From contig NC_089449.1 of the NCBI RefSeq assembly GCF_026210795.1, positions 2,852,001 to 2,916,000 on the forward strand: 64,000 bases of DNA, given 5' to 3'. The notes beneath the pieces are model-generated. The model made no database searches, was not told the DNA's origin, and saw only the letters and a program-made list of their open reading frames with translations. A program made the position numbers and the translations under genes. Source of the stretch: Rhizophagus irregularis. Its lineage: Eukaryota > Glomeromycota > Glomeromycetes > Glomerales > Glomeraceae. Of this stretch, positions 45,147 through 53,936 are shown piece after piece (the first letter of the stretch is position 1; each line of letters opens with the position of its first letter).

Positions 45147-46868
45147 CTAAGAAAGTTTGGCTATCTTCTTCAAACATTCTAGATAATGCATCTGCATTTG
45201 CGTTCGTTTTCCTGCTCGATGCTTAATATTAAAGTCATACTGTTGAAGGTCCATGACCCATCTCGCACGGCGACCTTTTGGGATTTTGGATGTCTTTAAC
45301 CATTTTAGAGCAGAATGGTCAGTAACAATTGTGAAAGGTTTTAATCCTAAGTAATGTTGGAAATGTTTGATAGCCCACACTATCGCAAGACATTCCTGGT
45401 CAGTTATAGGGTAATTACACTCAGCCTTATTCAAAGATCTGCTGGCATAAGCGACTACATGTTCTTTTCCATCCTCTCTTATTTGTGATAACACAGCACC
45501 AAGTCCAGTTCCAGATGCGTCTGTATGGATAATGAAAGGTTGTTCAAAGTCAGGATATGTTAAGATTGGAGATTTAATTAATCTTTCCTTCAAATAATCA
45601 AATGCAGTTTGTTGTTTCTCAGTCCAATGAAAAGGAGTTTCCTTCTTTAAAAGTAATAACATTGGTTTGGCTATTTTTGAGAAATCTTTGATGAACTTTC
45701 GATAGTAAGAGAATAAGCCTAATGCTGAGCGAAGTTGTGTTAGATTTGTTGGAACCGGAAAGGTTCTAATTTTTTCAATTTTTTCTGGATCAGGTCGGAT
45801 ACCTTCTCGTCCTACTACATGTCCTAGGAAATGAATATTTCCGAGGCAGAAATAACATTTCTTAAGTTTAATCTTCAAATTTGCTCGTCTAAGAGTCTCA
45901 AATACTTGTCTAAGATGGTCCAAGTGTTGCTCCAAGGTTCCTTTTGAGTAGATGATTACATCATCTAAATATACTGCTACAAATTTCCCTAGATACTCCT
46001 GGAGTATTTTATTCATTAATCGTTGAAAAGTTCCAGGCGCATAAGCTAAACCAAAGGGCATTACTAGAAATTCATATAATCCAAAGGGAGTAATGAAGGC
46101 AGTTTTCTCCACATCTGCTGGATCCATAGCTACTTGCCAATAACCACTGGCTAAATCTAATGTGGTAAACCATGTTGCATTACTAAAAGATTCAAGCATA
46201 TCATCAATTCGAGGCAATGGGTAAGCATCTGCTTTGGTGACAGCATTCAATTTTCGATAGTCTATGCATAAACGTTTTTCTCCTCCTTTTTTATCAACAA
46301 TTACCACAGGTGAAGCCCAAGGGCTAGCTGATTTTCTTATAAGTCCTTGACTTTCCATTCTTGTGATTTCTCCTTGTAAAAATTCTCTATATTTAGGATT
46401 ACATCGATAGGGTGGTTGAGAGATAGGAGTAGCATCTTTTGTAATAATTTTGTGCTTAATTACATTTGTTTTTCCAATTTCTGTTTGGCTTTTAGCACAA
46501 ATATCTGCATAGTCACTCAAGAGTTGTTGAAATTGGCTTTGTTGATGGTAGTCTAACGGTCCTAAATGTAAGTCTGGATTGACTTTTTCTTCACTATATA
46601 CTTCTGCTTGAGCTAAATAAATGGCAGGATTTGATTCTTCCAATTCTTCATCTTCATTATTTTGGTGGGCAGGAGATACTTCATTTTCCCATGGGTTAAA
46701 TTCAAGGGATTCTTCTGTTGAATAACCAGAAAAATCAGACATATAGATTTGAGCTTCTTCTAACTCTTCAGACTCATATTCCTCTTCGTCATCATACTCA
46801 AATGATTGCTTCATTTTAATAGGTTTTGGAAGAGTAAAAATCACAGGGGACTGTTGTGGATCGTCCAT
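45147..46868 (-). CDS. Reverse transcriptase and RNase H
   Basis: 573 codons. RT motifs in order: GLIRKSASPWASPVVIVDKK, RLCIDYRKLNAVT, PLPRIDDML, TLDLASGYWQ, FLVMPFGLAYAPGTFQRLMN, and the catalytic YLDDVIIYS. Then LGHVVGREGIRPDPEKI and RNase H with HTDASGTGLGAVLSQ, ITDQECLAIVWAIKHFQHYL and VTDHSALKWL. The frame is lost near 45,190, just where the family motif ADALSR is expected in another frame. An acidic N-terminal extension (about 46,600-46,780) links it to the protease. Copies RNA into DNA in the particle. Confidence 0.95.
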   Translation of the reverse strand: MDDPQQSPVIFTLPKPIKMKQSFEYDDEEEYESEELEEAQIYMSDFSGYSTEESLEFNPWENEVSPAHQNNEDEELEESNPAIYLAQAEVYSEEKVNPDLHLGPLDYHQQSQFQQLLSDYADICAKSQTEIGKTNVIKHKIITKDATPISQPPYRCNPKYREFLQGEITRMESQGLIRKSASPWASPVVIVDKKGGEKRLCIDYRKLNAVTKADAYPLPRIDDMLESFSNATWFTTLDLASGYWQVAMDPADVEKTAFITPFGLYEFLVMPFGLAYAPGTFQRLMNKILQEYLGKFVAVYLDDVIIYSKGTLEQHLDHLRQVFETLRRANLKIKLKKCYFCLGNIHFLGHVVGREGIRPDPEKIEKIRTFPVPTNLTQLRSALGLFSYYRKFIKDFSKIAKPMLLLLKKETPFHWTEKQQTAFDYLKERLIKSPILTYPDFEQPFIIHTDASGTGLGAVLSQIREDGKEHVVAYASRSLNKAECNYPITDQECLAIVWAIKHFQHYLGLKPFTIVTDHSALKWLKTSKIPKGRRARWVMDLQQYDFNIKHRAGKRTQMQMHYLECLKKIAKLS

Positions 46869-47479
46869 TGTATCTGATGGTTAGTGTTTTCTTGTCCCAG
46901 TCAAGGGCAGCATTTACCTTTCTCATCCAGTTGTTTCCTAGAATGAAAACACTGTCGCTTGATTCTATGATTTGAACATTGGTTTTAATAATTAAATTTC
47001 TGACTTTTAGGGGTAAATTTTGGATTTCTCCCAATGATCTAACTCTAGTTCCATTGGCAGTTTTAATTACATATTCTGAGGGTCCATCGATAGTTAAATT
47101 CAAAGTTTTCATCATGGCAGTTGTCATAATACTAACTGCAGCTCCACTATCAATTACTGCAATAACTGGTTGTTGATTGATATGAAATTCACATTTAGCA
47201 GCGGTAGTAGGAGTTTCTTCTTGAGTTGGAGTCTCCATAGTAACTTTCTCCAATATAATTGTTATTGTCAACCTTTTCACGTTTTCTCCTCATACTTTGA
47301 ATTAATCCTTTCCTGTAAACAGGAAGTTGAGCTGTAGCTTGACCAATAGATAGACCACAAGGTAGGTCACTAATATATTTAGCTATGTCAAATTCATTGA
47401 CATTTTCAATAGGTGCGGGGACCATTTTGGTTCTTACTTTTCTTTTTGTTGAAGGTTCTGCTGTAGCATCCATATCCAT
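46850..47479 (-). CDS. Retroviral-type aspartic protease region
   Basis: The active site VIDSGAAVSIM lies at about 47,160, followed by the family's ILGNNWM motif near 46,930. Two frames carry it: 47,479-47,195 (linker SIGQATAQLPVYRKGLIQSM) and 47,280-46,816 (protease), joined by a frame change near 47,280. A second frame change at about 46,840-46,868 leads into RT. The protease matures Gag-Pol; this copy would need frameshifting at two places. Confidence 0.85.
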
Positions 47480-47493
47480 AGGTGTAGAAGGAG

Positions 47494-49271
47494 TTACTGG
47501 AGGAATAGGTTGGGTACGTAATTGGTCTTCCTTTCGAGATTCTGAAAATCTTGTTCTTTTTCCTCTAGGAGAAGATATCTCATATGGAACAGATCTAGAA
47601 CGAGTTGTAACATATGCTTCATATTCGTCTTCTTCTTCCCATTCTTCCTCATATTCATCCTCATATTCATCATAGTAAATTTCTGCTTCATCATCTGCAT
47701 AATTAATAGGTGTAACTGGTCGCTTTTGACGAGGCGATTATTATTATTATTATTACCATTAATATTTCCATTATTGGTATTTCTTCCCATTTGGCAGTTT
47801 CTGGAAATATGTCCTATATTTCCACATCTAAAACAAGTAATATTTGGATTGAAGGAATTCTGAGTAGGAGCTTGGCCATTTTGACGATTTTGATAGTTAT
47901 TATTATTAGGCGCCGGTCTGGTATTTCGAGTGCTTTGTTGAACCATTAGAACTGATGAAAGATTTGCATAATTAAGAGCGAGTTGTTGCATTTGTTTTGT
48001 TAATGCTTCCATTTCATCTACTTGTGGAGTTGGTTTAACAGTAGTAGTAGTAGCAGTTGGAATAGGTTCTGTAGTACTAGTAGTTACTGGTGCTGTAGTT
48101 AGAAGAGTAGTATTTACACCTAATTCTACTAACTTAGCTCTCGGGTAATAGTTGCTTCCAAAGTATCAGTATTTCCAATTACTACCTGTCCAACTAAGAA
48201 GGACTTGAGACCATTAATATAGTAGTTAATTTGGTATCTTGCGGCTAAAGCTTCCCCTTGGGTGGCTTTATTTAACAGCTTCTTAAAACGTCGGGAGTAA
48301 TTTTCTACTGATTCATTGTCTCCTTGTTTAATATTTTGCAGTTCTCTGGTCCACTGATTCCTTCGAGCAGCAGTTGCAAAGTAGTTTAAAAATTGGGTAT
48401 CAAAGTTATTTGCATTGTTATCTACATGCCATTGGTTGATATTTCCTCTATTCTCTTCATACCAATCTCGGGCAGCTTCCTTAAGAAATCCAGCGGCTAA
48501 AGCAATTTTTCGATTATCTGGCCATCCATTAGCTGCAAAGGCAGCTTCAAAGAGTCGACACCATTCATATGGATCCTCATCATCACGTCCATAGAAAAAG
48601 GGAACATCAACAACTTTAGATGTTGTACGATTTTGGTTGGCAGTTGTAAGAGCATTAATGGCATTAAGATTATTTTGTAATGCAGTAGTAATGGCATTTG
48701 TATTGTTATTCAAAGTATTTTCCAAAAGGTTTCCAACATTTCTGGGATTAGCATTATCTATTGGGTCAGCTTCCCAAACTAACTTCATAAGATCTTTCAT
48801 CTGACCTTCATTCATGTTGGCGTTATTATTTACTGGCGTATTATGAAAAATTCGGTATGCGTTGGTTACTTGAGTATCAGTTGGTAAACTCTTGAATCCG
48901 TTTGTTAATTCAAATAATTTATGTAAATAAAAGGATAATTCTAATAAAGGAGTATTTATTTGTCGAAACTTTATACTTTGTAGGATCTTAGTAGTTATTC
49001 CGACAAGTGTATTGAGTTGTGTAGTTATGAAGAATTCAGTTTTTAATACTTTAAAAGCGGCTACTGTTGCTCCAGTATATTGTTTTGCTGTATACTGAAT
49101 AGAAATCCAGAGCCAAAATTTCTCAAATCCGTCAGGGATATTGTCAGCTGGAATAGAATCTGTTGGGTAACACTGAATACAGTAAACTTCTTTTTGGTTG
49201 ATCGCTCTTCCTCTACGATGTTTTCTTTGATGTGATTTTAATTCTGCTTTAGATAAATTGTAAAAGGGCAT
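47494..49271 (-). pseudogene. Gag with zinc knuckle, broken by frameshifts
   Basis: N-terminal ORF 49,271-48,129 has the Ty3/gypsy capsid region (FFYGRDDEDPYEWCRLFEAA, AAGFLKEAARDWYEE, ESVENYSRRFKKLLNKA). A frame change at about 48,140 leads to 48,012-47,740, which holds a CCHC zinc knuckle (CFRCGNIGHISRNC) and an Asn-rich run. A further shift in the Asn-rich tract (about 47,740) leads into the acidic linker before the protease. The knuckle packages the element's RNA. Confidence 0.88.
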
Positions 49272-49293
49272 TCAATTTCAAAATTCAAATTGT

Positions 49294-49441
49294 TGCAAGT
49301 ACGTCTGCTAATATCTCAAGTACGTCTGAGAAAGTAAATTTCGTTTGCAAGTGCGTCTGCAAATATCTCAAGTTCGTCTGAGAAAAGAATTACGTCTGCA
49401 AGTTCGTCTGCAAGTATTCTCAAGTTCGTCTGAGAAAAGAA
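49294..49441. repeat. Short tandem repeats in the 5' leader
   Basis: About three units of roughly 50 bp built from 'gcaagtncgtctgcaa' and 'atctcaagttcgtctgaga' between the PBS and gag. The alternation of related 'cgtctg' motifs could fold in the RNA and might be a packaging or dimerisation signal; that role is inferred. Confidence 0.8.
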
Positions 49442-49473
49442 ATCAATTGTTAATTCACAGTATAGCCTTTTAC

Positions 49474-49494
49474 CTCCGGCAGGAATCACCACTC
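49474..49494 (-). promoter_or_regulatory. Primer-binding site
   Basis: In element orientation, a few bases after the 5' LTR, the sequence reads TGGTGATTCCTGCCGGAGG. The initial TGG complements the CCA end of a tRNA. I cannot name the tRNA. Confidence 0.65.
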
Positions 49495-50026
49495 GTTAAC
49501 CGATTCAAGTACGTCGAATAGATTAACTACGATTTGCAGTCAGGGTAGACAAGTACGTTTAACTAGACGACTGAAATCCAATCAAACAAGACACGCTTAA
49601 AATAGGAAGTTCGTTTATAGTGTAAAAGGTTATACTTTATTATAGAACTTTATAATTACAAGAATAAGAACTAATAGGAACTAAGGTTAACTAATTCGAA
49701 CTGAAGGAACTTCCCCATAACGAAGGAAAATACCAACGTTATTTATATAAAAGTTACTACATATAAAGATATAATAAATATAATAGATATAATAAATATA
49801 AGAAATATAACTAATATAATAAATATAACTAATAAATTAAATATAATAAATAAAATAATTATATCGATTATATTAAATATAATTAATATAATAAATATAA
49901 TAGAAATAATAGGCTAAGTAGGCTGCGGCTAGGTCGGCTTGGCACAGTTGGGCACAGTAGATCCTAATTTTCCACATGATCTTCTGGCGCAGTAAGTTGT
50001 AACTCTACACGTGACTAGGGGTAACA
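49495..50026 (-). repeat. 5' LTR (532 bp)
   Basis: Direct repeat of 40,550-41,078; see the 3' LTR. Carries the transcription start region for the element on the minus strand; no TATA box can be named with confidence because the LTR is AT-repeat-rich. Confidence 0.95.
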
Positions 50027-51916
50027 ACGGTTAAGCATATCAAATGTAGAATTCCATCACGTTCTAATGTTCAAGATAAGGCTAAGATCTTTAAGATTAG
50101 CAGCTTCAGCATGGCATGCAAACTTTTCTTGGCATTGTAGTGATAATTTTACTTTTACTTTAAGCTTACAAAGCTAAATAATTATGATATATATTAATAT
50201 TATAATAATTTAATTATTTAAAAAATATGAAAAATTAACCTATTTTGGGAATTATTTCTTCAGTATTTATAGTTGAATCTATGTTATCCATAATATCATC
50301 TTCAATTGGTCCTTCACTGGCTTTAACTTGCTTTAAATTTCTTGTACAACTAAATTTATTATATAAGTGAGGCATCGGCAATGGGAATTGATAGTATCAA
50401 ATGAAATATTTTCCTTTTGACAAATATTTTTTAAATACTTTATAAAAGTAAGATTATTTGATGCATTATCACTAGTAACTGCTAAAATCTGTTAAAGTTA
50501 TAATAATTTATTAGTTATATTTCAAGTTTGTATAAATATAAAATCATTTTATTATTTACCTTTGCTAAAATTCCAAATTTATGACAACTTTTTATGAAAG
50601 TATTACAGAGGTTCTTAACAGAATGAGGACCAGAAAGATCTATAAAATCTAGCAATTTATCCTGAAGTCTCCAATCTTTAGTAATCCAATGTATCGTTAT
50701 AGCTAAAAAGGAATAACTATTTATTGATGTTCATGAATCTAGTGCAAAAGAAATTCTTCCTGGTACACTCTATTAAATAAAATTAAATTGTTTAATAAAA
50801 TAAAAAATCATTTTTAAAAAATCATTTTATGCATATATTTAAAATTACCTGAAACAATTTACTCATTTTTTTTTGTTTTACCTTAAAACTTTCTAATATA
50901 TCATTTTTTATTATATCTGCTGATGAAACTAGCGTATCCAAATTTAATATATTTATTATTTTTTGAAAATATTTATTTTCTAATGTTATAAATAGTTGAT
51001 CATCATCAATCACTCATTTAGTAACAAACTCACAAAAATCTTTTTGTATAAACTAAAAAAATAAATTATTTTTAGTATTTATATCTTTCCATTTTATGTA
51101 TTATTTATTAACATACTTTAGATGGAAATGTTGTATGATTTACAAATTCGTCTAATGTACTTTAGATTTTAACTATTAAATTCTTTGTTTTTTTTGGATT
51201 TTTATCTGGATAATTACATTCTAAATGACGCCAAAAATTTGATGTATTAGAATCACCAATTTTGTGAAGTCATGTTTTATCTTTAATATTTTATAAGATT
51301 AAATTTATATTTAATTTTTTTATAAAATATGAATATTTAAGCAAATATTTGTTATTTTTCTAAAGGAAATAAAAATACTTACAGGCAGTTTAAGCACTTA
51401 ACCATTTGATGAGTTTTTGCATTTTTGTATTCTTGTGAAAGTTCTTTTTCTTCAAAAAGTTCTCTAGTAAAAAGTTCATTTCTTAAAGAAGGTCAATTTC
51501 CAAGAGTTATTTCCTTAGCTTCACTCATTTTTATATACAAATCACAAATAAAGTTAGAAATTAAAATCACGTAATGTAAACAATTTAAATCTAAGATTAT
51601 CAAAATATTTAATTAGACTCAAGACAACTTGGGACAATCTGGGACAAGCAAAAGTATGATCCTGACTTGATAGGTTGGGTTGAATATAGAATTCATGTCA
51701 AATAATGATAAATCTGATTCAGATTTTAAATACAAATCGGGTTAAATAATCTGGATTTGACCTGACCCTTTTAAAACACTAGTTTTGCATTAACTTAATT
51801 TCTTTATTTATTATTAATTTTTGGCACATTATTTTATAAAGCTGATAAAATTCATGCAAAAGTTTTTCAATATTTTATCCTCTTGCAGCTTGTTGTTCTT
51901 TAAAAAGATTTGCCAC

Positions 51917-52183
51917 CTAAAAATCCTTTAATATTTTTTTTTTATCAGAACCCATAAGTGATATCCAATCCCATTTTTCATTTTTTATGAATGAAAAATA
52001 AAATTCAAAATAAACATGAAACTTCTTCATTTCTTCAATTATTAAAGCTTGTGTTTTATTTGTAAATTCCTTTTGTTTGACAAGTTCATAAAATAAATAT
52101 TGAAAAAGCATATCAGAAAACTGTAGCATAAAATGTAACTTATCAGAGATCCAATTATTTTGATTAATTTCACAAAAAAGCAT
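51917..52183 (-). pseudogene. Unrecognised degenerate ORF
   Basis: 88 codons (MLFCEINQNNWISDKLHFML...EKWDWISLMGSDKKKILKDF) and in-frame readable sequence beyond the stop to about 51,840. Trp-rich and helical, no known domain. Lies just outside the hAT element. Confidence 0.3.
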
Positions 52184-52419
52184 AGGATTTTTGCATTCTA
52201 ATTTTAATTAACATTAAATATAATTTTATTAAATAAATACATAAAATCATAATAAAAAAAAATAGTACCACATGTGTTTTTTGAATTTAACCATATTTTA
52301 TCTATATTGTACTACTCATTTTTGTGACAATTACAATAGGACCCCAGATATCTCCAAAACAGGTCATAAGTCACACTATCGGCAGATTGGCCCATTTTTC
52401 AGGGGTTCAAAAAATCGTT

Positions 52420-52562
52420 TTTTGTAAATATCTCGGTATCCAGTAGTCCAATTTTGTGAACTTTTTTTAAATTGTAGAGCTAAATGAGGGCTACAAAATA
52501 AAAAAAAGTTCATTAAAATTGAATCACTGGATACTGAGATATTTACAAAAAACGATTTTTTG
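52420..52562. repeat. Near-perfect 140-bp palindrome
   Basis: The left arm 'cgttttttgtaaatatctcg' is the inverted complement of 'gagatatttacaaaaaacga' on the right, with 'gtatccagtagtccaatttt' also matched. The block can form a long hairpin and may be the core of a MITE running from about 52,340 to 52,605. Confidence 0.85.
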
Positions 52563-52611
52563 AGTTTTAGCAAAAAGGGGTGTTTTTGGCCAAAAGTCCA
52601 TTATGACTAAG

Positions 52612-52835
52612 GTTGCTTGCTGAAACTAGAGGGTTTCAGCAGAATGGCGTATACAAAACTGCCAAAACTAGTTTCACAAAATTATCAAGAAATGCCGAAA
52701 CTGCAAAACCTATCAAAATCGCGAAATTCAATATGCAATGCCGAAACTGTTTCAGCATTTCGGCAATACTTTCTATATGATTTAATTAGAGTTTCGGCAT
52801 TTAAACAATTTATAAGAATAAAGACAATATAATTT
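52612..52835. mobile_element. Fragment of a TAAGGTTGCTTGC-type MITE
   Basis: Starts ctaaggttgcttgctgaaac and continues with 'gccgaaact' and 'tttcggca' motifs, but no matching right end or target duplication is found, so it is probably truncated. Confidence 0.55.
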
Positions 52836-52909
52836 TTTGTATGTAAATATTTATTTTATAATATTTAATATTAAACTAATAAAATATACAATTAAAAATA
52901 TAATAAAAA

Positions 52910-53575
52910 TTAAAATTTAATATCTTTATCTTTTATGTGGGGACCTGCTTCTACCTCTTTTTCTATCTCTACTTTTATCCCGTCTTCTATCTCTACTTCT
53001 GTCTCGTCTTCTATCTCTACTTCTATCTCTACTTCTTGATCGAAACCTAGATCACAACCTCCTTCTTTCCCTTTGCAATCTATATTCATATCGATGTTGA
53101 TCATGCGCAGTATGCCGCCGTCGATACTCTCGTCTAAACAGATCTAAAATCCAATAAAAATATTAATGAATTGAATGAATTGCTTAAATAAAATTAATTT
53201 AAAATAATAATTAATAATAATTACCGGTTGTAGCCAAAATTCATCATTCATATCAGCGAAACACGCTCTATCAAAACTATTTGGGCTTACAATAGGAATG
53301 TCGTCATCATTATTATTTATTATTCTACTGAGGTTTTCATAACCTCGTTTAAGGGCATTCCATTTTGTAGAGCATTGCCTGGGTGTCGCTGCAAATCCAG
53401 TTGCAGCGAACATCCTATTTGCTATTATTGTCTATGTATTTACATGGTGACAGTTTGCAATTCTTTCGAATTGCTGATGTATATTTCTTCGCTCAGCGAT
53501 TAATTGCCTAGCAGCGTTAATTGTCCATTGAAATGCTGGTGGTGGCGGTGGAACAAAAGGTACTAATACTGCCAT
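52910..53575 (-). pseudogene. Myb/SANT-like DNA-binding gene with a nonsense codon
   Basis: Exon 1 (53,575-53,225) starts MAVLVPFVPPPPPAF and encodes a trihelix/SANT-like domain (TINAARQLIAERRNIHQQFE, then TPRQCSTKWNALKRGYE). A TAG at 53,432-53,434 stands where this domain type usually has a Trp. Intron 53,224-53,144 (GTAATT...TTTTAG). Exon 2 is built from an 'agtagagataga' repeat. In the spliced frame it reads as an acidic Glu/Val/Ile repeat (VEIEVEIEDETEVEIED) to 52,910. One base over, it gives an Arg-Ser-Asp repeat (SRDRSRDRRRDRSRD) ending SRSPHKR at 52,926 with one TGA. Which was the original frame is unclear. Confidence 0.6.
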
Positions 53576-53936
53576 TTTTTATTTTTATGATTTTTTTGTA
53601 ACTTGAAAATTAAATACAATTTGAAAATTAAAATACAATTTGGTTTTGAATTGCGAAAAAAAATCCTATATACTTCAAATTTCAAAATATTTATACTAAT
53701 TTTAAAATTCGTTATAATGTTTGAAATATGAACTGATGAATATAATAATATTCTACATAATTAAAGTATTTGTAACAAAATAAACACAGTTTTGATTCTA
53801 ATGTAATAAATTTAATTAATGCAGTTCTAAATTTTTTTTTGTAACGCAGTTCTTAAAATTTATTGATCTAATGTAATAAATTTAATTAACAAAGTCCTTA
53901 AAACTTATTGATTCTAATAAAATATGCTTATCCTTA
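53576..53936. other. AT-rich spacer with short direct repeats
   Basis: Probable promoter side of the SANT-like gene. Two copies of 'taatgtaataaatttaatta' (about 53,800 and 53,872), each near 'agttcttaaaa' or 'agtccttaaaa', indicate a local duplication. Confidence 0.5.

Larger units (their letters stand above)
40550..50026 (-). mobile_element. Ty3/gypsy LTR retrotransposon, 9.48 kb
   Basis: Two LTRs (40,550-41,078 and 49,495-50,026) in direct orientation, flanked by acggt on both sides (40,545-40,549 and 50,027-50,031). Genes lie on the minus strand in the order gag, protease, reverse transcriptase-RNase H, integrase, which defines the Ty3/gypsy type. A PBS-like site and a polypurine tract are in the right places. 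Coding regions are separated by several frameshifts, so this copy is probably not autonomous in spite of its young-looking LTRs. Confidence 0.96.
38749..51530 (-). pseudogene. hAT transposase (BED type), interrupted and full of nonsense codons
   Basis: Reading from 51,530 downward: MSEAKEITLGN, a BED-like finger (MVKCLNCL...SNTSNFWRHLECNYPD), VIDDDQLFITLENKYFQKII, RISFALDS-stop-TSINSYSF (TGA at 50,731-50,733 in the place of a Trp), ILAVTSDNASNN, and WNSTFDMLNR, where the LTR element entered. After 40,549 it resumes (FVMREIRVF), then ITDDEWNKIKEIISVLK, IYNYLIDKLEAYC, DVLLW-stop, where a MITE sits, HLAVMARDYLVIAG, VEQIFSGKTDL and the end KKNTIHAYMYLKSWLE with a stop at 38,749. Order and motifs are those of hAT transposases with C-terminal dimerisation domain. 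Long dead. Confidence 0.9.
38460..51781 (-). mobile_element. hAT-superfamily transposon carrying nested insertions (13.3 kb in total)
   Basis: Ends TAATGTTCTGAAAGAG (38,460) and (complement) TAGTGTTTTAAAAGGG, flanked by a perfect 8-bp duplication gttttgca (38,452-38,459 and 51,782-51,789). Removing the LTR retrotransposon (40,550-50,026 with one 5-bp duplication) and the MITE (39,081-39,713) leaves about 3.2 kb, a normal hAT size. Its minus-strand transposase is readable on both sides of the insertions. 'gacctgac' motifs are clustered near both ends. Confidence 0.92.

Noticed and set aside
47385-47675. Plus-strand Ser-rich ORF opposite the gag-protease linker
   Set aside because: Ser/Tyr repeat is the antisense reading of the acidic Glu/Asp-rich linker.
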